Source: Ascaphus truei
Taxonomy: Eukaryota > Chordata > Amphibia > Anura > Ascaphidae
Direction of reading: 5' to 3'
Length of the DNA: 64,000 bases
Assembly (NCBI GenBank): GCA_036426205.1
Contig: CM071571.1
Location: 108,473,257 to 108,537,256, forward strand
Position numbers and translations under genes: made by a program. This document shows positions 11,561 through 24,200 of the stretch, piece after piece (position 1 is the first letter of the stretch; each line of letters begins with the position of its first letter). Under the pieces are notes generated by a model, which was given only the letters and a program-made list of their open reading frames with translations, did no database searches and was not told the DNA's origin.

Positions 11561-12489
11561 ATTTTTTTGCTAAGTATGTCATTTTTGTTTTATAAAGTAT
11601 TTCTTAAGGGATAAGTTCCTAACGAACTTGCCGACATCTACATAGGTATTGAATGCAGTCAATTTATTAGAAGTGCAAAGGCTAAGCCTTTATTTAGGAC
11701 ATGTCTCCTCAATTGTAAGCACTTTTTAACTCAAGTTGAAGACACCTTCATAGTTTTGTTCTATGATGTGCTCCTCTTGGTTTTATATTTTACGTCCTCC
11801 TCTACTTCCTCGCTTATTGACCTTTCCCTTTTTCCTACTACTGGATTCAAATTGGATTGCGTCTTGTTTTATTTGCTGTTCCCCCCGCCGTTAGTCTCCC
11901 ACTCCTCTCTAAAAAAGGCGTTGATGTTTCCAATGGTGTATATTTGTTAGCAGTATGACATTTTAAGAAGTCATTCTGGTCAGGAGATTGTTCACTTATT
12001 TTCTGCTTATTTTGTTGTTCTTTCCCAGCGGATCTATCTCTATGCCTCGTGTTGTCTGAATATCTATGGGTGTTCCTATAGAGAACTTTATTGTTTTCCT
12101 GTGTAGATTTTTTAGAATAGGATAATTTCTGTACTAGATCCTTATTCTCAAAATTAAAATTTGAAATAAATTTGCCCTGCTTGTCTCCTTGTTTATGGAT
12201 TTTCTAGTCTACACTTTGTTTTTCTCTCCATGTTCGGACACAGTTATTAATATAATCAATTTTGTCACATTAACATTTCTTTTGTTATGTTAAAATTACA
12301 TCTTCCTCAGTGTTTGATATTTTTTCTTTGAGGAATTTTTCAGATTTGTTTAATTCTTCCCTCTCTGAACGGGGTTCCATTACTTCCTGAAGTTTTTTAA
12401 TCTCTACCTCAGTTTTAGAAAATTATTATTTTCTGTGCTTAATTAGTTATTTGATTAATTCAAATTAACAAACATCTAGTTGTTTTGTT

Positions 12490-12774
12490 TCATTCTTCAG
12501 TGAAACTACTATTAGAAATGTCTACTGTAGGTGTTTTCAATAATCTCAGTCCTGTTGGGATTTTATTAGTAGTGAGATACTTTTCTAAAGTTGTAACATC
12601 CCACCAGTCTTTTAATTCTTTAATGAGTAATTTCGCAAGAGCAAAGAAGTGATCAGAAAGATTGTCTTCAACCACTAATGGGGTTTCAATCAAATTCTCA
12701 TCGTCAAAGATGTTAGCTGAAGTTACACTTCTCATTGCTCTTAAATTAAAAATACTCGACTGGTACACATCCAT
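12490..12774 (-). pseudogene. Penelope-like element N-terminal domain
   Basis: The minus-strand frame encodes LLIKELKDWWDVTTLEKYLT followed by KIPTGLRLLKTPT. This W-W-x(4)-L and PxGLR pattern is familiar from the N-terminal region of vertebrate Penelope-like polyproteins upstream of the RT. The stretch between this frame and the RT (11560-12490) is lysine/asparagine-rich and broken by frameshifts. The start is plausibly the ATG at 12774. Confidence 0.65.
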
Positions 12775-13073
12775 ATTTTCTGATTAACCCTTTGTAGGTG
12801 CTGCAATCAGATATTGTGTAAAAAATATTGTGCAAAGATTATCAAGTGCGCAGAAACAATAGGGTTAAATAAAGTCTAGAAAATTCTGCCTGAATGCTGG
12901 TTTTAACATAAAAACTTAGGTAGCTATGCAGAGTATAGCATTTGGCGCAGAAACATGACAGGGTCCAAAATTGTGTGGAACCTTATGGACAAAGGACTGA
13001 TAGTAGATGTTGACATATATGTATGTGACGTCATCATGCACGGGTAGTGACACGAGGAGTTCCTGGACTCGTA

Positions 13074-13470
13074 CACTGGCGACACACTTTATTCGAGCTT
13101 GGCTAGTCCCACGAATTCGGGTATACCCGGGTGTATTGAGGTTTGTGACTGTTTTCTGCCCGAGTGCATTGAGTTAGTTTCCAAGCAGGGATTGAAGCAT
13201 TTTTTTTCCCGCTGGCTGCAATACTGCACAGTATATATATATATACTGCATTACACATTCATGAATTTATGCCATCTGGTAGACACGCGAAGCTTGCAGC
13301 CTATTCAATCCTATCATTATCATTTAACAGATCAGCCGCCCATCAGCCAGGCATGAACCCAGGCTGGGAAGGCAAATGCAACGGGGCTTGTCAGAGGTGA
13401 GGAGCGGCGCATTCCAGGTATCTGCCAGGTACATACCGGGTATTTGCTCGAATAAAGTGTGTCGGTGCAG
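13074..13470. mobile_element. TA-flanked foldback element, copy 1
   Basis: The element starts cactggcgacacactttatt and ends in the reverse complement of a close variant (aataaagtgtgtcggtgcag). It is bounded on both sides by ta. It has no coding capacity. A second copy lies in inverted orientation at 13953-14336. Landmarks shared with that copy include cgaattcgggtatacccggg and cagccgcccnncagccaggc. The ta flank would suit a Tc1/mariner-type mobiliser, but the family was not identified. Confidence 0.7.
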
Positions 13471-13952
13471 TAGCAGCCGAGACAAACTAAACAGCCAAGC
13501 CAGCTGACTCTTACCTTGCTGAGAACTGAAGCAGTGACGGAGGATAGCCACACAGGCTCTGTGAGACACAGAAACAAGGCGTCAGCTTGTGACAGGAGCT
13601 GTATGAGGCGGCATGAGGCTTTCACGATCAGGTGCACCCAGCATTTGTCGGGCTCTTTTACCCCCACTGATGACATCCCACAGAGATTTCTCTCCCATGA
13701 ATGTGTATTTTTTAAATCTTGTAAGTCCAATTCCTTGGGACTGCTCTTGCTAAATAAATTTACCTTGTTTTTACACAGATTTATGCTATGGAGCTTGCGC
13801 TTCTCTGTGTTTTGTGTTTTTAGGTTTACAGTGGATGGCTATACCACTCTCCTGCAAAGTGCTCCATAGGACTGGTTTGTTGGACCTTGAGCCTCTCTGG
13901 ATTATTCATCAAGTGGAACTATTTGGACACATCTTTCTTGATTTAAGTTATA

Positions 13953-14336
13953 CTGCACCGACCACTTTATTCGAGCAAATACCCAGTATGTACCTGGCAG
14001 ATACCTGGAATGCCCGCTCCATCCCTCTGACAAGCCCCGTTGCGTTTGCCTTCCCACCTGGGTTCATGCCTGGCTGACGGGCGGCTGATCTGTTAATTAA
14101 ATAGATTAGGATTTAATAGGCTGCATGCTTCGCGTGTCTACCAATGGCAATAAATTCATGAATTTCAGAATAATATTATCCTGTGCATATTGCAGCCAGC
14201 GGGAATAAAATGCTTCAATCCCTGCCTGGAAAATAACCCAATGCACTCGGGCAGAAAACAGTCACAAACCTCAATACACCCGGGTATACCCGAATTCGTG
14301 GGACTAGCCGAGCTCGAATAAAGTGTGTCGCCAGTG
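13953..14336. mobile_element. TA-flanked foldback element, copy 2 (inverted)
   Basis: This is the inverted counterpart of 13074-13470. It begins ctgcaccgaccactttattc and ends cgaataaagtgtgtcgccag, flanked by ta. Together the two copies form a large imperfect palindrome with a 482-bp unrelated spacer (13471-13952). The spacer contains a few open frames without recognisable motifs. The pair may have moved as one composite unit, or may reflect two insertions. Confidence 0.7.
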
Positions 14337-14479
14337 TATATACTATATATTGTTCCACTGTTCACGATATATTAATATATTATTAGATTAGACGTATTAA
14401 TTTGTATTAATTATTATTTAATAGTCATTTTACTTATCAAGTTTGCACAGTTTTCTATCTAATTAGATCTCCACCTTAG

Positions 14480-15165
14480 CGCTACGCCCACTGGCTACCA
14501 AATTTACCCAATGGGCTGGCAGTAAACCCTGGTGTTCACAGGTTTGCCAGAAGTTATCATGGGGGTTTCCCCCTTCGTCCTTTGGTGCTGCGCTTGAGTG
14601 ACAGCAGGGGGTGGCCTATCCTGTTGTGGCTGGGCCAATGGGATGCCCGACCTCTGGCTGTACTTAAGGGCAGGACCACCCTAAAGTAAGTGAGATTGGG
14701 ACCTTCCCATGTGCTCTTCCCTCCGGGGAGGAGTAGAGTGACTATACCTCTGCCTCTGCTAGGGAGGTTGGGAAGAGTTGGACAGCTGTGGATGCCCTAG
14801 GCCCATAGTGATTGTCCAGAGACTATCTCCGGTGATATCTGAGAGAAGAGACTGGGATCCGGCAGGTGACTGCTGAGTACCTGTATTACTGCAATACGAG
14901 TAGTAATAAATCCGTTCCTGTTTTGCAATATACCTCCTGCCTTGTGTGTGATCTAATATGGGGGGAGAAAATTTACAGTTCTACCGTGGGAGATCACCTC
15001 CATATCCTTGGAGCCTACGGCAGATGGAGGTGCTGCACTGCTAAGTATTACGTGGTTTATGGACCCAGAAGCCTGTTCCAGAGTCCCAAAGTTACCGCGG
15101 ATGGCTCAGCCCTCTTGTTACCAGCAAGTATGCACCACACAACCTGTAATGGCATGTTGGGGGGG
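14480..15165 (+). repeat. LTR-like repeat, boundaries uncertain
   Basis: This is moderately GC-rich sequence with a TATA-like tacttaaggg near 14662 and a polyadenylation signal (aataaat) near 14905, spaced as in an LTR. It ends in a long g-run near 15158. No matching partner copy was found in the window. A solo LTR is the best guess. Confidence 0.35.
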
Positions 15166-15180
15166 GGGGGAAATGGCTGT

Positions 15181-15232
15181 TACATATATATATATATAAT
15201 ATCTAGAAATATCTATATATATATATATAAAA
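15181..15232. repeat. (TA)n microsatellite
   Basis: Two runs of alternating ta surround a short aatatctagaaatatct spacer that is itself nearly palindromic. Confidence 0.85.
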
Positions 15233-15371
15233 GCGCCCGATCCTAGTGTGATATCACAGTGATAATTGAATCAAACTTGGACAAATTTAAACTCACAAAC
15301 TTCCGAATAATAAGAGGCATTCTATGAGTAAAACTCATGCAACCCATCCTTTCACCACTGGGAAATGACAT

Positions 15372-15828
15372 GCAACCCCGCCGTTCACCATTATCACCCA
15401 GCACACAGCACTTCCACTGCAGCAAGGGATTCTGGGAAATGACATGCAAATGAGCACACAGTGCCACCATTTTCTATATGCTTTGCTGTGGAGGGTTTTT
15501 GTCACTTTATTTTACCCAGCATAACGTAACTAAGTATGGTAAAACCTATCCCTTGCTTCATTTTTGCATAGCCAGTATAACCAACCCCACACTGAGGAGA
15601 CCCATTAAGGTCGAAACAGCTGTCTGTGGGTGGGTTTACTGGCTATGCACCTTAACCCTGGCTGTGCTCAAAGCTGTCACCATGCAGCAAGCTTAAGCCT
15701 ATAGGGAATCATGTTTATGGTTTTGAAGTAAAAGGTGGCACTGTGTGCTCATTTGCATGTCATTTCCCAGAATCCCTTGCTGCAGTGGAAGTGCTGTGTG
15801 CTGGGTGATAATGGTGAACGGCGGGGTT
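15372..15828. repeat. Inverted-repeat element, about 95-bp arms
   Basis: Arm 15372-15466 (begins caaccccgccgttcaccatt) is the near-exact reverse complement of arm 15734-15828. The arms are separated by about 270 bp. A second landmark, ctatatgctttgctgtggag, occurs as a direct repeat at 15475 and 15880. A diverged copy of one arm is found at about 22740-22845 inside the large Harbinger element, so the family is dispersed. Class unknown. Confidence 0.8.
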
Positions 15829-15926
15829 GCAGACTTGTCTAAGACATGCAAATGAGCATACAGTAATATTTCCATTTGCTATATGCTTTGCTGTGGAGGG
15901 TTTTTGTCACTTTTATATATATACTA

Positions 15927-16290
15927 GCTGATATACCCGGCGTTGCCCGGGCGTGGAAGGGCAGGGTGCATCGAGTGGAAGGGCAGGGGGCATGGAGTGG
16001 AAGGGCGGGGGGGCAAAGGGCAGGGAGGGGGGGCAAAGGGCAGGGAGGGGGGGGGCAAAGGGCAGGGAGGGGGGGCAAAGGGCAGGGAGGGGGGGCAAAG
16101 GGCAGGGAGGGGGGGCGCAAAGGGAAGGGGGGGCAAAGGGCAGAGAGGGGGGGGCAAAGGGCAGGGAGGGGGGGGCAAAGGGCAGGGAGGGAGGTGCAAA
16201 GGGCAGGGAGGGGGACAAAGGGCAGGGAGGGGGGGATAAAGGGCAGGGGGAGGGAGGGCAGGGGGGGCAAAGGGCAGGGGGGGACCAATG
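15927..16290 (+). repeat. G-rich minisatellite, (gggggcaaagggcagggag)n
   Basis: A unit of roughly 19-22 bp recurs about 15 times with variable g-run length and occasional agaggg or cgcaaa variants. It is preceded by a tagctgatatacccggcg motif at about 15928. Open frames on both strands here are artefacts of the repeat. Runs of four or more g on one strand make quadruplex formation plausible. Confidence 0.9.
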
Positions 16291-16381
16291 AGATTTCCCC
16301 TAGGGACAGAGGCCATGCAGACAGACATACAGTGCTTTCACAAATATAGTATAAGATATGGAAAAGGGACAGGCACTCCTA

Positions 16382-16741
16382 CACTGGCGACACAGTTTAT
16401 TGCACTGCGGCCAGATCCGCAAGCCGGGAGATTTCCCGGCTTGCTAGTGGCCGCCCCTCGGCGTGCCGCGCGTCACCGACGCGCGGTCATGCGTCATCGG
16501 GAGCGTGCGCCCCCTGCACGCGCGTCCAGGGCTCCCCGAGGGAGCCCTGGTGTCCCGCGATGTGGGGGACGGCGGCAGGGGGTTCCGGGGGACCCGGCGG
16601 ACCCGGCAGCGGGAGGGAGAGCGCCCCGATCGGAGGGCGCTCTTCCGCTGCTTCGGCGCGCGCCCGTCACCCTCAGGCGCGCGCCAGGCTACTGCTGCGG
16701 CCGAGAACGGGCAAATGCTCGAATAAACTCGGCCGCAGCAG
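16382..16741. mobile_element. GC-rich TA-flanked element related to 13.0-14.3 kb copies
   Basis: The left end (cactggcgacacagtttatt) nearly matches the left end of the element at 13074. The right end contains tgctcgaataaac and finishes ccgcagcag before ta. The interior is strongly GC-rich, with palindromic patches such as cgcgcgtcaccgacgcgcgg. Long open frames here reflect base composition. I infer a divergent or recombined family member. Confidence 0.5.
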
Positions 16742-17560
16742 TATATGCAAAAAAGTGAAATTTATTAACGCAGCGTTTCGGTCCCAACTGGGACGTTTCT
16801 CAATATTTCGGTCCCAGGTCCTTAGATCTACCTCCAGTAGTCTGCTTATTTCTTATGGTTGCAAGATTTAATAAAGAATTTGGTCGCTCTCCCTTTTCTT
16901 ATGGACCAGCCTAGTCTCTCTCAAAAGCCCTTATGCATTTGCACTTTGAGAAAAAGCCTTCTTTGTTTAAAATGTAACTTTTAATTAATGTATGTAAAAA
17001 GAGTAATGGTATCTGAATATAACAACAAAATCAATGACCCCTTGTAAAAACTATTTAAATAAAAATATGTTAGCATGATCTCTCACTAGATAATGTACTG
17101 TATGCCAATTTGTACCCAATCTTATTATATGCCAAAAACACTATGCCAAAAAAAGATATTTAATGTATAAGCACTGATTAGTTGAGTTTTTCATTACAGA
17201 ATAACAATAACAATGTTCTTGTTATTTTCTATTCCTTGTTTTAAAAAGGATCTTTCTGTTAGATTTTTCTTGTTTTTGGTTTGATTACATCAACATTTAC
17301 TTAGCATCACTTGCATATCAATTTAGCAAGTCTGTAGTATTAGACTCAAGTATTCTTTGGCTTCGTATTTTTTGCACATAATAGGTTAGGGTACAGATTG
17401 CTATATATTATCTAGTGCAAGATCGCACTTACATATTTTTATTGAAATTGTTTTTACTAGGGGTCATAGATAATTTATTAAATTCAGTGAGAGTTACTTT
17501 TTTTTTAAAAGCAGATTTAACATACAGTACAGTAACCTTGTGAAACAATTCAGCACACAC
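16742..17560. other. AT-rich stretch with one hairpin motif, no gene
   Basis: A hairpin (gtttcggtcccaactgggac, 16780-16799) of the recurrent type discussed under findings lies at the start. The rest is AT-rich and has no ORF or repeat that I can name. Confidence 0.5.
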
Positions 17561-17569
17561 ACTATATGA

Positions 17570-20399
17570 AGCGACCAGTTTAGACAGCGTGTGGGTGCTG
17601 TGGGGAGTCAGTGAGAAACAAACTGGGCTAGGAGTTTGGTGGCAGGTGTGTTTAGTTGTGATCTGCTAGCAGGTTCTGAGTGAGTTGTTTCTGTTCTCGT
17701 ATGCTGAGACGTGTTTCTCGCTTTGAGCATAAGCCTTGCACTATCTACTGAAAGTTGGTGGAGAACTCTGAAAACCAGCACACCAACCACCGCTTACTCT
17801 AATGGCAAACATCACAAATTTACAACTTGCAAACAACTACTCACATTTCTACTCATACTGTTACTCATACTGTTACTCTCTTTAGCAGGTGATATTGAAC
17901 ATAACCCTTTTCAACTCTGTCCCATACAACTGAGAATACCCCCTTCAAATTTCAAAAAGGCCTATCTGTCACCCATATAAATATCCGGAGCCTGCTGCCC
18001 AAATTGAATAAACTAAGGGCATGGTGCCTTATGCATAAACCCAAAGCTATCGCTCTCACAGAAACATGGCTAACCCCTTAAACCCTCAATGCAAATATCG
18101 CCATTCAGGGATACTCCATTTCTAGGAAAGATACTGTAGGTCAAAGAGGGGAGGAGGGGTGTTATTTTATATTGCAGACACCTTACAATTTACACTGTTA
18201 AATTTGCCCCCCAAGCACACCTTCTTTTGATATCCTAGTTGGCAAAATAAGTATGCCTCCCCTTTTCAAAGCACGTCTTGATTGCTGGCATCTACTGCCA
18301 CCCTATAGCCCCTCTACAGTCCCTGACTGATATCTCCCAGTTTCTTGGCTCCATTTCTTCTCTGAATGAGAAGTGTGCTGTTAGTTCTTGGGGATTTCAA
18401 CTACAATTGGCTCGACCAAAAAAAACACAAAATCCAGATACGACTCAAGTCACTTAATCTAACACAACTCATTTCCAAACCCACATGGACAAACCTGAAA
18501 TCTCACAACCATTACTTGCTAGACTTGATTATCTTCTCAAATCCCAGCAGAATCCAATACTCTGGCATCCTTCCTGACATTTTCAGTGACCATGCAATAA
18601 TGTACTGTCTAAGGAAAATTAAACCACCCCAATCAATGCCGAAAGTTCTCCTCGCTAGAACATTTAGAAACTTTAACCCAAAATAGTTTCTGGCTGATCT
18701 TACCAACTGCCCTTTGTACAGAATCGACTTAATTCCCGACCCTGATTCTGCTCTTGACTATTTCCAATTCGAGTTCTTAAAACTCTGTGATACCCATGCA
18801 CCACTACGCAAATTAAGAGTACATGGGGGGCCACCTTCCGTGGGTTATAACTGACCTTATAGCACTCTACCATTTCAGGGATGCCTTGTGGAAAAGCAAC
18901 AAAGTAACTGGTACTACCAATGATCTTAAAAACTACACATGCCTGCGGAATATGTGCACAAGGCAAACAAGGCATAAAAAGCACAATATTACTCTGACAA
19001 TCTTCACCAGAATACATTAAACCCAGTTAACTTCTGGAACGTTATCAACAATATGTTCCAGCCTTCTAGCCATCAACAACCATGTAATATCACTAAGGTG
19101 GATATTACTCTGACAAATACCATTGGCATTGTAAATGCATTCAATGAATACTTTGTGGGGTGTGCTAACTTATTAGCGAAACATATCCCAAACCACAAAC
19201 ATGAATCTCATTCTGAAAGTACCCCTCTAGCCCAACCCTCTCCCAACACTGCTCACAATTTTCAATTTGTCCCAATATCTGAAGAGGAAATTACACGAGC
19301 GCTCCTCAAATGAAAACTAAGCAGCCAATGTGGACCTGACTTACTGCAATCTAAGTTCCTAAGACTGGGGCCCCAGCCATTGCCAAACCAATTGCTTCCA
19401 TAGTCAACACTATCCTGTCTGCAGGCCATATCCCTAAGACCTGGAAAACTGCCAGAGTTGTCCCAATCTTCAAAAGTGGGGACAAAAACACTATCTCAAA
19501 CTACAGGCTAATCTCTCTTCTCTCAATACTTTCCAAAGTCATAGAAAAATGTGTTCACTCCCAATTAAGCGATTACTATACCAAGACAAATTTCCCTAGC
19601 CAATTCCATCTGGTTTTCACACCAAACACTCCACTGTAATTACCCTGCTAAAAGTTTTAAATGAGACCCAGTGTGGAATGGAACGGGAACAACTCACTGG
19701 TGCAATATTCCTATATTTTGCAAAGGCTTTGGATACTGTTGATCATGTTATCTTGCTTAACAAACTCCAGTGCTCTGGAATAGGAAAACATGCTTAATTA
19801 AAACTGGTTTCATTCCTACCTATTAGGTAGATCCCAACATGCGTCTATCTCATGCTCTAACTCCATCCCCTTTGATATCAAATATGATGTCCCAAAATGC
19901 TCTGTTCTGGGGCCCCTACTATTCTCAGTGTTCACCAATAATCTTCCTACAGCTTGTAAGGGAGCTGCAATACACATGTATGCAGATGACACAATCTTAT
20001 ATGCACACTGCCCTAGCCTCTCCGACCTTGAACACATACTTCAATCTGACTTTTTGAGACTTGAAAATTGGATTTCCCAAAACAACTGTTTTTAAACATG
20101 GACAAGACTGTAACAATGGTATTTGGGACCACGGTTACATTTTTAAAGCTTCCAATGGCTGAGCTCCAGATCAGAACCAATGCTAATACTGTACCACCCT
20201 AACCCCTGTTACTAGTTTTAAATACTTGGGCATATGGTTTGTCTCCCATTTAACATTTGGGATGCACATTAATACCCTGACATCCAAAACCTATGCAAAA
20301 CTAGGTATACTCTACAGGAACAAATCCTCCCTAAGTCTGCTGGTTAGAAAGCGTATCGCACAGCAGATGCTAATGCAAATGATCGACTATGGAGACATA
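17570..20399 (+). pseudogene. L2/CR1-type LINE, 5' part up to the Harbinger insertion
   Basis: Ordered LINE motifs are visible. LSLAGDIEHNP (17880-17915) and HINIRSLLPKLNKLRAWCL (about 17975) open the endonuclease domain. VLGDFNYNWLD lies at 18385. ISDHAIMYC-like sequence is near 18590. The RT blocks are VVPIFKSGDKNTISNYR (19455-19505), CSVLGPLLF (19900) and MYADDTILYA (19978-20010), which holds the catalytic YADD box. Several stops and frameshifts inactivate it. The coding sequence stops at 20399 in ...YGDI and resumes at 33162 as VYGSALQTHLSKLDTLYNM. This shows that 20400-33161 is an insertion. Confidence 0.85.
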
Positions 20400-20769
20400 G
20401 GGCCTCATGCAGAGAGCAGCGGTAAGGTGAATAGCGGCATTATTTGGAGAGAAATGCCTGTAGAACGGCAGGTACTGGCGAGTTTTAAAAAAGCGCCATT
20501 TTTTTTTTTTTAAACTCGCTTGCTACCGGCGAGAACCTAAATCTCCCCTCATGTAAAAATATCCCTATTCAGAAAGGCGCGATCGCCATCTAGTGGCTGA
20601 TCGCGCCAATAACATGGAGAGAAATTCTCAATTTACCTCCGCCAAAAAAACTTGGCTGGAAGCTGGAGGTCGGCGGCCAGAGGGAGAAGGAAAAAAAAAA
20701 CGCGCTTTTTTTAAAACATGTTTCACCAGCGCACATATAGCCGGTTGAAACTCTCCATATGCAGACATG

Positions 20770-20960
20770 GGGCCTCATGCAGTAAGCGACGATTATGTGA
20801 AATCGGCAAGCTTATCGATTAGTCATGTTATTGGCGTTTTTCCCTCTCCGTATGCAGTAAGTGCCGAATACATTCAAAATCAAGCCGAAAACAAATCCGC
20901 CCACTCTCACGATGATGAGCCGATCACACACAGGTGTATCGGCGTGCGTGGCGGGGTGCT
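20770..20960. promoter_or_regulatory. Left terminal and subterminal repeats of the inner Harbinger
   Basis: After the terminal repeat there is a second, imperfect copy of its core, tatgcagtaagtgccga, at about 20850. Several gccga, atcggc and ttatcg words follow. The right end mirrors this: tcggcgcttactgaatct at about 32963, then the true terminal repeat. Clustered subterminal motifs of this kind are plausible binding sites for the Myb-like partner or transposase. That role is inferred. Confidence 0.6.
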
Positions 20961-21263
20961 GTTAGGTTGCACAATCACAAATCTTGCTGAATCAGGCGAA
21001 ACAAGCATGTTTTTGATTGCGCGCCATATTTAAAGGCAACGTGTACTGCTAATCATTCTCTGTGTTGTTGGGAGTGAGAGAGAGAGAGAGACGCACAGAG
21101 CTGGACGATTGAAGATTTGCATATTGACTGAGAGACTTGTTGTGTATTGGGTGAGCTTTGTCCTTTGTTGTTTTGTTTACATCTTTGTCTTGTTTTATAT
21201 GTGGAAGTGGGTCGTGTGATTGCCTGTACATTTCTTGTCTGTTTTTTTGTGAGTGCTGGAAGT

Positions 21264-24200
21264 ATGCCCGCAAAGCGTGGGAAGAGTGATGCTGGTGGGA
21301 GTGGGAGTGCTACTCGTGGGAGTACGCGTCGGAGTGAACGTACTGTTCAGGGGAGTGATGTTGCTGGTGCACCGAGTGGTGTTGCTGGGAGTGGGAGTGC
21401 TGTTGCTGGGAGTGGGAGTGCTGTTGCTGGGAGTGGGAGTGCTGGTGCTGCGAGTGTTGTTGCTGGGAGTGGGAGTGCTGTTGTTGGGAGTGGGAGTGCT
21501 GTTGTTGGGAGTGGGAGTGCTGTTGCTGTGAGTGGGAGTGCTGGTGCTGGGAGTGCTGGTGCTAGGAGTGTGAGTGCTGGTGCTAGGAGTGTGAGTGCTG
21601 GTGCTAGGAGTGTGAGTGCTGGTGCTAGGAGTGGGAGTGCTGGTGCTGGGAGTGCTGCTGGTGGCGCAGTTGCTGATGGGGTGTCTGGTGGTGGCGTGCT
21701 TGCTGGTGGCCAGCTTTTGGAGGCTCTTCCATTGGAAGAAGGAGAGTCCAGTCAGCACCAGCCAAGCTCTGACCCTAAACCTGCTCGGAAAAAACGTGTG
21801 GAGAAGCCACGTAATCCTCGCTTCAATGACCAGGAAAATAGGGCTCTTGTCACTGGCATTCTGGAGCACTATGACAGTCTCTATGGACATTTAGTAGGTA
21901 AGTGTAACTTTACATTTATTATTCAAATACATGTGATCCTAGGTCATCTGAGTTTTGTTCATATGCAAATATGGGTACACAATATCTTTCTATGTTCATT
22001 AGTGTGGAAACACAGCTTTTTATCATGCCTTACAAGGACAAATAAACACAGGCGGTCAATTTGCCAGAACTGCATACAATATGAATGCAACCTTGCTTAC
22101 ATGTATAGGTTTAGTAGTGAATGCTCATGTGCTTCACATATTACACATAAAACAGCATGTTTGCTATCTCTTGGAACAGCTAGCAGTGTAGGAAACTGGT
22201 GCTTATATTATTATTAATTTACCTCATATCTTTTATATGTTTTTCAAGGGCGGACAAGTGCAGCAAGCAAAAAAGAAATGTGGGACACAATAGTCATTGG
22301 TGTCAATGCCTGTGGGAATAGTGTCAGGGACAAGTATCATTGTCGGAAAAGATTTGATGATATTAGGTCCAAATTGAAAAAGAAAATACAAGACCAACGC
22401 GTGCATGCTACTGGCACTGGAGGTGGGCCCACACCACAACGTCTCATATTGACTCCATTGGAGGAGCTGCTTCGGCCAAAATTACTTACCGTCGTCGTGG
22501 AAGGCTTGGCTGGTGACCGTGACATTGGAATTTATCCGTCACAATTTCCAGCAGGTGATAAATATTACAGTACTAGGCGTGTCGTTGCTTACAGTTATTT
22601 TGCATATTTACACTGCTTTTTATACTGTCTTCACAATATAAGCATACCTGCATCTATATATGTATATGTCTGATTCTGTATATATATATCTCAAAATAGA
22701 CATATATGTAGTAGTCCTACTAAAAGCAGTAACTAATATAGCACGTGCCATTGCGTGCTCATTTACATGTGAATTCCCAAAATGCATAGCTGCAGTGGAA
22801 GCAATTGATGGTGGGCGAAGATGGGGAACAACAGGGTAGTACACATGTGTAACACATGTTCATGAGAAATTATTAGTAGCTACAGGTACAGAACAGAAAT
22901 ATGTATCATATTATTGTGTATTTTATTGATTTTACTCCGACAAACATGACATTACTGCCTATTTTAAGCATGCATCAAAGAAATTGCATGTAACGGCCTA
23001 CAAACATCACTGGCACTAACACATCTATAGTTGCTTATGAAAAGGTCCATTTTTGCTTTATGTCATATACAGACAGCATAATGAGGCACACGTATCATAT
23101 GTTATGTCATTGTTTTCATAACTTAAACACTGCAGATGACTACTTAGCTCATCTACCATTGTGTTAAAGCAGCTGCAATTAATATCTCATCACAGCATAC
23201 ACTTCAACAGAGGGGGTGGGGTTCAGCACACACACTAATTACAGCCTCATTTCACGGTCAACTTAGTTCACACCATTTTCACCTGTTTCAAGTAATTGAA
23301 AGGTGTGGCTGATTAGGCTTTTTGGGGAAGGGAATACCTTTCTTACAACCTGAATAGCACAACTGAAGTTAATCACACTCATTTGAAAGCTTAACTCTAG
23401 CTACTAAATGCCCCAACAACTCATTACTTATCAAAGCGTACGTCACACATTAGTTCACTCATATCTATAGTTGAACTACTATCAAAGACACATTATCACA
23501 CACTGCATGTGTTGTCTTGTTGAGTCACAGCCACATTCAGGTGTGCCACATCTTCGATTAATGTACCACACATATCCTCTACCAAAAACAACACTTTTTG
23601 CAATATGACCACCTTCATGATAACCATTGTGAATGGTCATCTCATGATAGTTATGTACATTATGATACTGATATCACTACACAACATATGATTTTTATGT
23701 ACTAATTTAATCTATTTATCCTCACGCATTACTGCAGAAACATAGTATGTTGTATGTTAGGGAACTCAAAACTTCTAAGTACACAGGCATGTACAGTGTT
23801 ATTACAACTATTTATGTTCACTTTCACACACATTTTCGGTTAAGGAACTGATGTTGTTAGTTAATCATAAATACAGAACATACAATAAGTGTTTGTTCAA
23901 TATTTACACATGTAAATGTAAAACTTATGTTATTGTTATATATAGTTGCCCCTGGAGGACATGTGTCACCTGAGATGGAACAAGTGTCTTCACCTGGGTC
24001 AGCCAGCTCAACACTACTAGAAGGTGAGTGTATCATTTGCTGGCCATATAATATGTGCTCTTCTATATGTTATGTTGTCATGTGCATTATTTGTTTTGCA
24101 CATCTTCTTTAAATAGGATTACTTAGTGTCAGTGAAAATTAAGTGTAAGGCAACATGTATTGTGTTAGTGATGTTAATTATCATGTAGGACTTCTGAGTT

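Noticed and set aside
15839..16349. Long open frames on both strands rich in Pro/Ala/Leu or Gly/Arg/Lys
   Set aside because: They arise from the G-rich minisatellite and have no other support.
16288..16871. GC-rich open frames of 87-156 codons
   Set aside because: They lie within the TA-flanked element, and base composition alone explains them.
21195..21890. 231-codon minus-strand Ser/Thr/Pro-rich frame
   Set aside because: It is the antisense of the minisatellite in the Myb-like exon 1.
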